From a virus, in the IMG/VR virus record IMGVR_UViG_3300040809_000386, positions 1-42,613 of that record: a stretch of 42,613 bases of DNA; one strand, 5' to 3'. How positions within the stretch are numbered: the stretch's first letter is position 1; each line of letters opens with the position of its first letter. The notes beneath the pieces were generated by a model. That model did no database searches. It was given only the letters and a program-made list of their open reading frames with translations, and was not told the origin of the DNA. Positions 25,648 to 32,903 of this stretch are shown here, one piece after another. Position numbers and translations under genes: made by a program.

Positions 25648-25854
25648 GTGCCAGAGATCCTCGAAGAAGTAAAGGTCCTACAAGGTGATCAGAAGCAGAT
25701 TAAATCTGAGATAATGAAACTGTGTTGGTATATGCGAGGCGGTGTTACACTCGATGAAGGATTTAATTTAAGTCACGAAGATAGGCAATTAATTGCAGAT
25801 ATTGTTAAAGAGAATATGGAAACAACAAAGAAAAGCGGATTACCTTTTTTCTAA
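25648..25854 (+). CDS. -1 frame extension of gp26 (chaperone C-terminal domain, gp51-like position)
   Basis: The only start codon is a GTG that lies at the end of the frameshift stem, and no good ribosome site precedes it. The frame is open back to the slippery site (FRIRVLAWTVPEILEEVK), so it is best read as the C-terminal 77 residues of a gp26 fusion. Conserved-looking core: KLCWYMRGGVTLDEGFNLSH followed by EDRQLIADIVKENME and a KKSGLPFF end. A small helical domain with W-x-x-R-G is common in tail chaperone extensions. The alternative is independent GTG translation. The stop overlaps the stop of the convergent 118-aa gene by 4 nt. Confidence 0.65.
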   Translation: MPEILEEVKVLQGDQKQIKSEIMKLCWYMRGGVTLDEGFNLSHEDRQLIADIVKENMETTKKSGLPFF

Positions 25855-25868
25855 AAAGGTTTTCCTGT
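25842..25868 (+). terminator. Possible terminator between convergent genes
   Basis: ACCTTTTT (25842-25849) and AAAAAGGT (25853-25860) form an 8-bp stem with a 3-nt loop that spans both stop codons, followed by TTTCC. The stem is AT-rich, so strength is uncertain. Confidence 0.4.
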
Positions 25869-26207
25869 TTTAGGATCAAGCAGTTTAGCTCTTTTAATGA
25901 TAAAGTTTTGTTTTCCAGAGTTTATAACTACTACACTGTCGTCACCGTCTTTACTTGCTCCAACTACTTTAGCATTAGTTAGTTTTCCTGCTTTACTCAT
26001 AAATTGTACTGGTTGGTTTGGGGCAAACTTTACTTGCGGAGCAGGCTTTGCTACAGTTTTTGATTTAGAAGTAGACTTTGCTTTGTTTTCTTCAGCATCT
26101 TTCCATCCTTGTTTAATTGGATCCCATATAGCTCCTACTTTATTAGATTTTTTAAAGCCAGTTTTGAAAGAATCTTTAAATCCTTCGTCAATTTCATTAA
26201 TTTTCAT
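25851..26207 (-). CDS. Small basic protein with MKINEI start (118 aa)
   Basis: The N-terminus is MKINEIDEGFKDSFKTGF. A Lys/Ala/Pro-rich linker (KAKSTSKSKTVAKPAPQVK) leads to a small beta domain at about 65-118 (VQFMSKAGKLTNAKVVGASK, VVVINSGKQNFIIKRAKLL) that looks like an SH3- or KOW-type barrel. The ATG overlaps the TGA of the hydrolase gene upstream (ATGA), so the two are translationally coupled. The function is unknown; nucleic-acid or protein binding is plausible from charge and fold only. Confidence 0.55.
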   Translation of the reverse strand: MKINEIDEGFKDSFKTGFKKSNKVGAIWDPIKQGWKDAEENKAKSTSKSKTVAKPAPQVKFAPNQPVQFMSKAGKLTNAKVVGASKDGDDSVVVINSGKQNFIIKRAKLLDPKTGKPF

Positions 26208-26788
26208 TTAACATCATCCAATACTCGTATATATTTATAGTCTCTAGCTCTTCTTTGGTCTTGTCTTCCTAATCTTGTTTTTAAATGAGGTGATGGCCAA
26301 TGACAAACAAGTTCAAGTGCAATATATTTATTTAAATTTAAATCATTTTCATTATTAATTCTATGATATCCAATATATTTTCTATGTAGTATACACATTT
26401 GTTCATGAAACCCAGTGTAGACAATTGAGTCACATCCGTCAGGTATGTAATCAACAATCATATTTTTTTCAAGATATCGATGTTCAACTACAGGCAAGTG
26501 ACTAAATCTAGGATCGATCGGTGTTGGAATATCTGTTTTAGTAGCTCTATCATAATAACCAAGATCAGTTACTACAAGCCAGTTCTTGACCCGCGGCAAA
26601 AAATTGTATATTTTATCAGCCCATCTCTTATTCCAGTCATCAATATTATATCCAGGTAATATGTCAGTATCACGATTAGGTTCAGCAGCTTCTACTAATT
26701 TTGATTGTTCAATCCAAGGATCCATAATTACCCAAAGAGCTGTATCGCAAAGATGTTTTTTGTTTTTAAGACTAAGTGAATGTAACAT
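26204..26788 (-). CDS. Isochorismatase-like cysteine hydrolase (194 aa)
   Basis: The first strand DTALWVIMDPW matches the ALLVIDMQN strand of isochorismatase/nicotinamidase-fold enzymes, with Asp23 in the catalytic position. VEHRYLEKNM gives a candidate Lys108, and SIVYTGFHEQMCILHRKYIG matches the G-x-x-x-x-x-C strand-loop with Cys132 as nucleophile. The Asp-Lys-Cys triad therefore looks complete. The substrate cannot be told from sequence; the family includes nicotinamidases and ureido hydrolases. A start at Met22 would cut the first strand, so the upstream ATG at 26788 is kept, although a late element lies only 8 nt before it. Confidence 0.6.
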   Translation of the reverse strand: MLHSLSLKNKKHLCDTALWVIMDPWIEQSKLVEAAEPNRDTDILPGYNIDDWNKRWADKIYNFLPRVKNWLVVTDLGYYDRATKTDIPTPIDPRFSHLPVVEHRYLEKNMIVDYIPDGCDSIVYTGFHEQMCILHRKYIGYHRINNENDLNLNKYIALELVCHWPSPHLKTRLGRQDQRRARDYKYIRVLDDVK

Positions 26789-26795
26789 GTGTATC

Positions 26796-26803
26796 TATTT
26801 ATT
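26796..26803 (-). promoter_or_regulatory. Late element AATAAATA before the hydrolase gene
   Basis: CAATAAATA on the minus strand ends 8 nt before the ATG at 26788. As at 19813, a transcript starting at the normal distance would begin at or inside the gene, so its role is uncertain. Confidence 0.4.
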
Positions 26804-26806
26804 GTG

Positions 26807-26915
26807 AATATCTACTACGTAGATATTAGTTATCGCTAACGCTCAAACTATACACTTCGTTTGTAGATAGAAGTAATTAATATGATACAAATGCATTATT
26901 ACGAATGTAATAATG
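26807..26915 (-). repeat. Two perfect inverted repeats in the hydrolase leader
   Basis: 26807-26827 is a 9-bp perfect inverted repeat (AATATCTAC/GTAGATATT) with loop TAC. 26894-26915 is another 9-bp perfect one (CATTATTAC/GTAATAATG) with loop GAAT. Both are AT-rich hairpins. They could end or protect the RNA encoded to their right, or bind a protein. No clear U-tract follows on the minus strand. Confidence 0.5.
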
Positions 26916-26923
26916 TTTAAGTT

Positions 26924-27311
26924 TCATGTAGATTGTTTCAGTCAGACGGAACCTGTTACGGTCCCATCTAATCTCAAAATGCGCTTCATGTGAGTCTGCA
27001 CCAGCCGAGACATTGGAAGTAGGTGTTTAGTTTATACACAAAGTACAATGGGCTCTGACCTTTCCCAACCTACGTCGACATCGTGTACTATATAGAGTGC
27101 ATAAGACGCTCTTATGCTTTCTGTATAATACATTACCTCTCGCTTCGTTCCTATTGCTAAAGAGTTTTTATGTACTGTGCTTGTGTTTCCGACTGCTAAC
27201 ATTCAATCTACATCAATCCAACGCCTTATTACCAGACGCGACTCAACGTGTTACGTGTGCTTCTATACGAGAGCTTTTTCCACAGCGGTAAATTAATCTG
27301 GCCCGCCAACC
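26924..27311 (-). ncRNA. Candidate novel large structured RNA (290-390 nt)
   Basis: The 523-base gap after the GIY-YIG gene has no credible protein. Minus-strand folding shows a long-range 10-bp helix AUGUAGAUUG (27204-27213) with CAAUCUACAU (26926-26935). It is stacked on CAGUC (27191-27195) with GACUG (26939-26943). Directly inside is AGAUGGGACC-GUAACA-GGUUCCGUCU (26944-26969), 10 bp with two wobble pairs that are A-C mismatches on the plus strand. Other helices are GCAUAAGA/UCUUAUGC (27099-27117), GUAGGU/ACCUAC (27068-27073 with 27019-27024) and CUUC/GAAG plus AUGU/ACAU (27010-27019 with 26984-26991). Promoter not clear; it may be processed from the gp47-gp46 transcript. I do not recognise the family, and intron, tRNA and RNase P signatures are absent. 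Confidence 0.55.
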
Positions 27312-27761
27312 TTATGTGTTAGATTGTTTTGCCTTGATATGGTGTTCTAGCAATGCCTGTTTGAGTTTGTCTGAGCCGCCTACTCTAACATTAATGATAC
27401 CGTTGTAGTAATCATCTGTTTCAAGTACTCGCCTATCAAACTGCTCTCGTGCCTCAATATAGGACATCTCGCCCCTGCCTTTGCATAGATATAGAATTTC
27501 TCTTGTAAAGTTCTCTGGACCAAGTTCTGCAACATCTGCATTTAGTCTATCTGAGCTACCCCAATAGTCACGCCAGTCGCTTTCTTTTGTTCCACGTCTT
27601 TTATTTTTTTTGCCTTTGAGTGGTGGCTTTGTAGTTTTAAATTTTGCTAGTTTTTTGCCTACATATTTTTGATTTGTAATGGTATTAGTAATAAGATAAA
27701 CAAAACCTTCGTACTCTTTTGGTATTTGGTCAATTGTTTTTCCTTGGTAAGTCCATTGCAT
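27312..27761 (-). CDS. GIY-YIG endonuclease-like protein (149 aa)
   Basis: The GIY-YIG core is seen as GFVYLITNTITNQKYVGKK (residues about 19-37), followed by a basic stretch with KKNKRRGTKESDWRDYWGSS and the family Glu in MSYIEAREQFDRR. It belongs to the single-domain endonucleases common in T4-like phages (Seg-like). No separate DNA-binding domain is visible, so it may be a free-standing nicking or homing enzyme or a repair nuclease. It is the last protein gene of the gp55-gp47-gp46 unit and borders a large structured RNA. Confidence 0.82.
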   Translation of the reverse strand: MQWTYQGKTIDQIPKEYEGFVYLITNTITNQKYVGKKLAKFKTTKPPLKGKKNKRRGTKESDWRDYWGSSDRLNADVAELGPENFTREILYLCKGRGEMSYIEAREQFDRRVLETDDYYNGIINVRVGGSDKLKQALLEHHIKAKQSNT

Positions 27762-27783
27762 CTATTACTTACCGTTGCCTTAG

Positions 27784-27999
27784 TTATTCTTCGCCTGTTT
27801 TGGTTTTTCTTGTACTCATATGTAAATGATGAACTTCGTCTGAACGATCTTTTGCTAAAGTGCGTATGTCTCTTAGACATTTACGCACTTCTCGATGTGT
27901 TCGCACACTATTTTGTCTTTCAAAGCGTTCGCTTGCTTCAAAATATTTAAGATATGCTTGCACTAATTGATCATGAATGTCATTATCATCATCAGTCAT
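27784..27999 (-). CDS. Small conserved helical protein after gp46 (71 aa)
   Basis: Helical and charged: DQLVQAYLKYFEASERFERQ, then REVRKCLRDIRTLAKDRSDE. It starts within the gp46 stop (TAATG), so translation is coupled to the recombination nuclease. Its size and helix pattern suggest a small accessory or nucleoid-type factor; there is no known motif. It could act with gp46/47, but this is inferred from position only. Confidence 0.6.
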   Translation of the reverse strand: MTDDDNDIHDQLVQAYLKYFEASERFERQNSVRTHREVRKCLRDIRTLAKDRSDEVHHLHMSTRKTKTGEE

Positions 28000-29771
28000 T
28001 ATTCTACAACATCTAAATCATTTGCATAACTTGTAAATCCGTTTTCTTTTACGACTCTTAGTACGTGATTAACACGACCAATAAGTTCATCCTTGTGCGA
28101 GATAAGATAAATGTTCTTTTCACGCTCACGTGCCATCTTTTTAAGGATGCTTAGTGAATTTTCAACACCAGCAGTATCCATGCCACTGTCAATTAACTCG
28201 TCAATGAACAACAAGTTGATATTTTGATACAAACTTTCCCAAACATCTCTAAATGCAAAGCTCAAACCTAGTATAAGTCTGTTACGTTCGCCTCTTGACA
28301 AGTTGTCAAAGTCTAAATCTTGTCCTAGCTGCGTAATTTCAACGCTTAAATCATTTAAGAACACAACTTGATGCGGCAAACCAATCTTATCTAAGTAATA
28401 TGTAAGTCTATTGTTTAGATAAGCTAAGTTTTGATCAATAATCTTCTTACGAATAAAACTATCTTTGTTTGTCAGTAGTTTTAATAAAAATTCTTGGTGT
28501 TCTTTAAAACTAGTAAGTTCATTTACTACATTCCAATTAATTTCTTGTATAGCACTATTATTAAGTTCGTCAATTTGCGTTTGATATGGATCTGTTTCTG
28601 TTTGTTTATTTGTTAGTGCAGTGCGTAAACTATCAACATTTTGTCTATGTTCGTATGCTTCTTTAGCAGTTTCATAGTATGTTGTAGGCTTGCCATTGAT
28701 ATCACCAATTTCATCAAGTGCTACTACAACTTCTTTTATTTTAACATTAATTTCTGATTGATATGCAATAGCATCTTCAAGTTCTTTACTTTTACGTAAA
28801 GAAATTTCTGTTTTTTTGTCTGCATGTAGTTCTTGACCACATGTGTAACAAGTAGCATCATCTAATTCTAAGATGTCTTTATTAACTTTTTCTACAGACT
28901 TGTCGGCACGTACTAGTGCAGGTTCTAACGTGCTTAATTCTTTTCTAAGAGCCAAAATAGCATTGTTATGTTCATTCCAATTTTGTAATTTTTCATGAGC
29001 TTCTAGTTCAGAATCGATGTCTAAATGCTCTAATTCGCTAATTGCTTCTCGTAATCGAATAGTATCAGATGTACGTTTAGCTAACCATGCCTTTTGATTA
29101 CTTTGCAAACTACTGATAGTAGTTTCAATTTTACTATTTGCAGTTTGTATTGCCTCAATTTTTAGTGTTTCAGAAGTAATTGCTTCTTTAGTTTGCCGGA
29201 CTTGGTCTTTAAGAGTATCTGCCTTCTCACTAAGGATAGTAATACCTAACAATTGTTCAATAATAGCACGTTGATCGTTTTGTCTCATACTAAGAAATGG
29301 TTCAGTGTATGTGTTTAGAGCAACAATATGCTTGAACATATCGTGACTCATACCTAACAAGTCGTTAATTGTTTCTTGTGTCTTGCGACTATCACCTTGC
29401 GACTCGTCTGTAAGTTGTTGTTCGTTATCGTTAACAAAAAACTTTAATACATTTGGAGATCTTCCGCGTTCAATTCGATAATCAATGCCATTCTTTTCAA
29501 AATGAAGTGTAACTAACATGCCTTTGCTGTTAGTTTTATTAATTAGGTTATTACGTTTAATATTTGTAAGTGCTGTGCCGTATAATGCATAACTTAGTGC
29601 ATTAATAATAGTAGTTTTACCAGTACCATTACGTGATCCACTATCATCACCGCCTTGATCTAAGTTTTCACCAAGTACAAGTGTTAATTGTTCTTTATTA
29701 AAGTCAACAGCCTGAGTTTGGTTACCCACACTCATAAAGTTTTTTACGGTTAAATCTTTGATGCGTATCAT
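27999..29771 (-). CDS. 46: Recombination endonuclease subunit gp46 (Rad50-like ATPase)
   Basis: 590 aa (T4 gp46: 560). Walker A GSRNGTGKTT at residues 45-54, preceded by a short insertion (LDQGGDD). Two long coiled coils flank a zinc-hook CYTC near residue 310. The ABC signature is LSRGERNRLILGLSFAFRD, Walker B is LLFIDELIDSGMD, and the H-loop is YLISHKDEL. With gp47 it resects DNA ends for recombination-dependent replication. The ATG follows the gp47 stop directly (TAAATG), so the subunits are made in ratio. Confidence 0.97.
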   Translation of the reverse strand: MIRIKDLTVKNFMSVGNQTQAVDFNKEQLTLVLGENLDQGGDDSGSRNGTGKTTIINALSYALYGTALTNIKRNNLINKTNSKGMLVTLHFEKNGIDYRIERGRSPNVLKFFVNDNEQQLTDESQGDSRKTQETINDLLGMSHDMFKHIVALNTYTEPFLSMRQNDQRAIIEQLLGITILSEKADTLKDQVRQTKEAITSETLKIEAIQTANSKIETTISSLQSNQKAWLAKRTSDTIRLREAISELEHLDIDSELEAHEKLQNWNEHNNAILALRKELSTLEPALVRADKSVEKVNKDILELDDATCYTCGQELHADKKTEISLRKSKELEDAIAYQSEINVKIKEVVVALDEIGDINGKPTTYYETAKEAYEHRQNVDSLRTALTNKQTETDPYQTQIDELNNSAIQEINWNVVNELTSFKEHQEFLLKLLTNKDSFIRKKIIDQNLAYLNNRLTYYLDKIGLPHQVVFLNDLSVEITQLGQDLDFDNLSRGERNRLILGLSFAFRDVWESLYQNINLLFIDELIDSGMDTAGVENSLSILKKMAREREKNIYLISHKDELIGRVNHVLRVVKENGFTSYANDLDVVE

Positions 29772-30788
29772 TTAGTGTTCTATTCCATTATAGATGTCTA
29801 ACAACATTTTTTTGTTGAAGTTTTCTGTGTCAAGTGCAGCAATTTCTTTAGATACTATTTCATCTACGCTTTCAAAAGTAGAAATATCTAAGTCTGTTGT
29901 AATTTCTTCTATTTGTTTTTGCGGTATTAGTGTTAATTCTCTTACATTATAGTCTCTTATAAATGTTTCTTTAATAAAATTAGCTTCTTCATAAGATATA
30001 GGCAAGTCAAGTGTAACACGTAGATACATTTTAGGTTTTATAATTGTTTCTGTGTTGTCTAATAGCTGTGATAAGGTAACAGTGCGGTACTTAGGACAAT
30101 CAGGCCAGTTAATATACTCTGGCTCTGCATTGTTCTCACGGTCTAGTATCATCATACCACGGTCGTCATCGCCTACATCGGCATAATTGTGCGGAAATGC
30201 ATTACCAATGTAATGAATAGCACCTTGTTTTTGTCTTTTATGAAAATGGCCACTGAATACATACTCTTGATTCTTAAAGTGTTCTACTTTTAGATCTCCG
30301 TGATCCGGCATTCTAACCAGAGCATTCATATAAAAGCTAGGAAGTTCAAAATGACCAAACATATATCTTGCTTTTTGTTTTTCCATCTTCTTCCATTCAT
30401 CGCCAACTAACCAAGGAACAAGAACTACGTCTTCTTCTTCATAAATTTCATCTACAAATGTAATTCCTTCAATGTGCTTGCCGAAGATAGTTGAACTTAC
30501 ATCACGTTTGTCTTTATAATACAAGTCGTGATTACCTACAAACATGTAAAACTTGTCAAATGCTTTACCAAGTTTTTCTAAACTACGTATAGTAGCATCC
30601 ATAGTAGTTAAATTTAACGAATTCCTGTTGTGATGCCAATCACCGCAGAAGATACCGGTCTCACATCCGTTCTCTTTTGCTTGTGCAATGTACCAATCGA
30701 TAAAATCTTCACAATCGTCGTTGTGAATTCGACTATTTCCTTTAAGTCCAAAGTGAATATCGGTAAAAACCGCTGCCTTTTTAAACAA
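29772..30788 (-). CDS. 47: Recombination endonuclease subunit gp47 (Mre11-like nuclease)
   Basis: Calcineurin-like phosphoesterase, 338 aa, as in T4 (339). Metal-binding motifs appear in order: FTDIHFG (Asp10, His12), FCGDWHHN (Asp50), GNHD (86-88) and SGHFHK. It is the nuclease partner of gp46. The start is a TTG with GGAG 10 nt upstream; the nearby ATG is in another frame and stops after seven codons. It has its own near-consensus sigma70 promoter in the 61-nt gap before it. Confidence 0.96.
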   Translation of the reverse strand: MFKKAAVFTDIHFGLKGNSRIHNDDCEDFIDWYIAQAKENGCETGIFCGDWHHNRNSLNLTTMDATIRSLEKLGKAFDKFYMFVGNHDLYYKDKRDVSSTIFGKHIEGITFVDEIYEEEDVVLVPWLVGDEWKKMEKQKARYMFGHFELPSFYMNALVRMPDHGDLKVEHFKNQEYVFSGHFHKRQKQGAIHYIGNAFPHNYADVGDDDRGMMILDRENNAEPEYINWPDCPKYRTVTLSQLLDNTETIIKPKMYLRVTLDLPISYEEANFIKETFIRDYNVRELTLIPQKQIEEITTDLDISTFESVDEIVSKEIAALDTENFNKKMLLDIYNGIEH

Positions 30789-30817
30789 ATCTAAGTTTCT
30801 CCATAGTTAGCTTGTAT

Positions 30818-30846
30818 ATTATACTATAAATTTAGGAAGGCGTCAA
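30818..30846 (-). promoter_or_regulatory. Sigma70-type promoter for gp47-gp46
   Basis: The minus strand has TTGACG (30841-30846), a 17-nt spacer, and TATAAT (30818-30823). It starts right after the gp55 stop, so gp47 and gp46 have extra early transcription besides read-through from the gp55 promoter. Confidence 0.8.
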
Positions 30847-30849
30847 CCG

Positions 30850-31689
30850 TTAATCGGTGAATGGTGTCTGGCTAGCTTGTTCGTTACGCTTAACACTAGC
30901 TTCCCATTCACCTTCGTTCTGCCTAGTATAGCTCGGTGTTAAGTCATTCATTTCTAAAATGTCATCACGTATGTTTTGATTACGTTTTTCAATGTTAATT
31001 ACTCTAACAAACGAATTTGTTACGGCTGCGGTATAGTATGCAAAAGGGTTATCCGACTTTGACTCGTCAAATTGCAATCCAATTTGTGTTAATTGCAAAA
31101 TAGCTTGACCTTTCATTTCATCGTTATAGGTATATCCACGAACATTGCCGCGGGTAGCATAACGATCTACTAATTTTAACCACATCATTGCAAGTTTATC
31201 AGTTGCTTTACCGTGTTTATGATTAAAACAACCATTTTCCATGCCACCTTGCCAATGCGACTTGCCAACTAGTTGTAAATTTCCTTCGTCGTCAAATTTA
31301 TAATGTACAAATGGAGGAAAATTTAATTTGACTTTAGTATCTGCTATTGTTTTTGGATTCTTTTTTCTTCCTACTTCTTCTGGAATATGATCAAATGTCA
31401 TAACACGGAAGATTAATTCTTCTTTAGTAATTGAAGTGTAAGGAACTTCACATTCTGCTTGTTTTACTTTTTCACCTGCCATTTTTCTGCGTTCATATTC
31501 TGCACTTGACAGCTTTTTTGCTTTATTGCGTTTTGCTTCAGCAATTGTACGTATATTAATTTTTTCTACATCGGGTAAAATAATATCATATTGTCCGTAT
31601 AACGGATCTATGTAGCTATTGAATGTATTTTTTGATTTGTGTATTTCTTTTAAGATATCTTTGTTGTTTAGATAATTTTTTGCTCGCAT
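30850..31689 (-). CDS. 55: Late-transcription sigma factor gp55
   Basis: T4-type late sigma that directs polymerase to TATAAATA promoters. The sigma region-2-like core is DEMKGQAILQLTQIGLQFDE, then SDNPFAYYTAAVTNSFVRVI and NIEKRNQNIRDDIL; the DNPFAY motif is diagnostic. At 279 aa it is much longer than T4 gp55 (185). About 110 N-terminal residues are extra and basic (RTIAEAKRNKAKKLSSAEYE) and could contact polymerase, DNA or other phage factors. It heads the minus-strand unit with gp47 and gp46 and is preceded by a consensus sigma70 promoter that overlaps a late element. Confidence 0.88.
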   Translation of the reverse strand: MRAKNYLNNKDILKEIHKSKNTFNSYIDPLYGQYDIILPDVEKINIRTIAEAKRNKAKKLSSAEYERRKMAGEKVKQAECEVPYTSITKEELIFRVMTFDHIPEEVGRKKNPKTIADTKVKLNFPPFVHYKFDDEGNLQLVGKSHWQGGMENGCFNHKHGKATDKLAMMWLKLVDRYATRGNVRGYTYNDEMKGQAILQLTQIGLQFDESKSDNPFAYYTAAVTNSFVRVINIEKRNQNIRDDILEMNDLTPSYTRQNEGEWEASVKRNEQASQTPFTD

Positions 31690-31712
31690 TATTGTTAGGC
31701 TCCAGGTTTATA

Positions 31713-31746
31713 TATTTATTATAATATACATACATAATTTTGTCAA
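31713..31746 (-). promoter_or_regulatory. Consensus sigma70 promoter overlapping a late element, for gp55
   Basis: TTGACA (31741-31746), a 17-nt spacer and TATAAT (31718-31723) match the consensus at every position. The -10 box runs into AATAAATA (31713-31720), a late-type element. The late sigma gene can therefore be read early by host polymerase and possibly late by gp55 itself. Confidence 0.82.
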
Positions 31747-31753
31747 CTAAATA
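31746..31753 (+). promoter_or_regulatory. Possible late-type element ACTAAATA for the baseplate operon
   Basis: ACTAAATA lies 24 nt before the ATG at 31777. It differs at two bases from TATAAATA and touches the -35 box of the divergent gp55 promoter. A similar CTAAATA lies before the gene ending at 589 (623-629). Confidence 0.35.
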
Positions 31754-31776
31754 CTAGTGTTATTGGAGAAAAAAAT

Positions 31777-32604
31777 ATGGCAGAATATAATGCAGCAAAC
31801 TTTGCATCATCGGTAGCTAACGATGCTGCTGAAGCAGTCACATCAGCTGCAACTGATGCAGCAGGACAATATATCAGCGGAATGGGTCCACTTGGACAAG
31901 CTACTGCCCAGTTTCTTTTTGATACAGTTATTAGTGATCGAACTATTACACGAGCAATTATTTCATCTGATATATCAACTAGGAACGATAGTGACTGGAG
32001 AGTTTCTATTAGTATTCCTGAAGTATTATTAGTAGGTGATATACTTGGTCCATTAAAAGAAAATACAGGTACTTCGTCGGCATTTAACACAGGAAATAGA
32101 ATGGTGTTTCCGTTTAATCCGTCAGTGTTGTTTAGTCACACAGCTAATTATGCACAAGTTCAGCCAACACATACAAATTATGCATACAATGCATATGAAA
32201 ATAGCCAAGTTGATGCTATTACAATTACAGGAGAATTTTTTCAAGAAAATGAAAACGATGCAAAGTATTGGATTGCGTGTTTACACTTTTTAAGAACTGC
32301 TACAAAAATGTTTTATGGAGAAAGTGATCCTTTAGGTAATCCTCCACCTGTTTGTAGACTAAATGGTTACGGCGACCATGTTTTAAATAATATACCTGTT
32401 GTTATAACAAACTTTACAACTGATATGCCACAAGATAGTGATTATATTGAATGTACTGTTAACGGAATTAAAAACTTCGTACCAGTACAAAGCACAATTA
32501 CAGTAACACTACAGCCGCAGTACGCAAGACGTTCGCAAGCAAGATTTAGTTTGAATGAATATGCAGCAGGCGGCCACGTTCAAGGCGACGAAGGATTTAT
32601 CTAA
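31777..32604 (+). CDS. Gp48/gp54-like tail tube cap or baseplate protein (275 aa)
   Basis: The N-terminus is Ala-rich and helical. The core has FNPSVLFSHTANYAQVQPTH, then NYAYNAYENSQVDAITITGE, FLRTATKMFYG, PPPVCRLNGYGDHVLNNIPV and TDMPQDSDYIEC. These patterns are shared by the T4 gp19/gp48/gp54 tube-like family in marine phages. It starts the plus-strand baseplate unit and is followed by gp53 (TAATG overlap). Role: the platform where the tail tube starts. Which of gp48 or gp54 it corresponds to is uncertain. Confidence 0.6.
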   Translation: MAEYNAANFASSVANDAAEAVTSAATDAAGQYISGMGPLGQATAQFLFDTVISDRTITRAIISSDISTRNDSDWRVSISIPEVLLVGDILGPLKENTGTSSAFNTGNRMVFPFNPSVLFSHTANYAQVQPTHTNYAYNAYENSQVDAITITGEFFQENENDAKYWIACLHFLRTATKMFYGESDPLGNPPPVCRLNGYGDHVLNNIPVVITNFTTDMPQDSDYIECTVNGIKNFVPVQSTITVTLQPQYARRSQARFSLNEYAAGGHVQGDEGFI

Positions 32605-32903
32605 TGCAAACAAAAAGTTTATCACCATACGGTAATACAACAATTAATAAATCGGGATATTTAGATATCTTATCTCCTAGAGCTATTCCTGTACATCCGG
32701 ATGATGTTCTTTACGAGATTAGGCCTGAATTTACTTATAGGCCCGATTTATTAGCTTATGTTGCTTATGGAAGAAGAGAGTTATGGTGGGTTTTTTCACA
32801 ACGTAACATGGATATTATTAAAGATCCTGTTTTTGATTTTATTGCAGGAACTAAAATTTATTTACCGCAAGACAAATTATTAAGACAAACATTAGGAATA
32901 TAA
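32604..32903 (+). CDS. 53: Baseplate wedge protein gp53
   Basis: 99 aa, shorter than T4 gp53 (196). Typical stretches are LDILSPRAIPVHPDDVLYEI, TYRPDLLAYVAYGRRELWWV, then FSQRNMDIIKDPVFDFIAG and TKIYLPQ. The LysM-like region of T4 gp53 appears to be missing. It links wedges around the hub. Its ATG shares a base with the stop of the gene before, and its stop abuts the next ATG, so all three are coupled. Confidence 0.85.
   Translation: MQTKSLSPYGNTTINKSGYLDILSPRAIPVHPDDVLYEIRPEFTYRPDLLAYVAYGRRELWWVFSQRNMDIIKDPVFDFIAGTKIYLPQDKLLRQTLGI

Noticed and set aside
25641-25688. ATG at 25641 as start of a separate small gene
   Set aside because: That frame stops after 15 codons and does not match the conserved -1 frame.
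27097-27291. 64-aa plus-strand frame in the large gap
   Set aside because: Cys/Leu/Phe-rich with no ribosome site; the region is better explained by minus-strand RNA helices, including G-U pairs specific to that strand.
26810-27311. Group I intron, tRNA or RNase P RNA in the gap
   Set aside because: No split exon on either side, no T-loop consensus or acceptor stem, and none of the conserved intron or RNase P core strings were seen by eye. A covariance search would be decisive.
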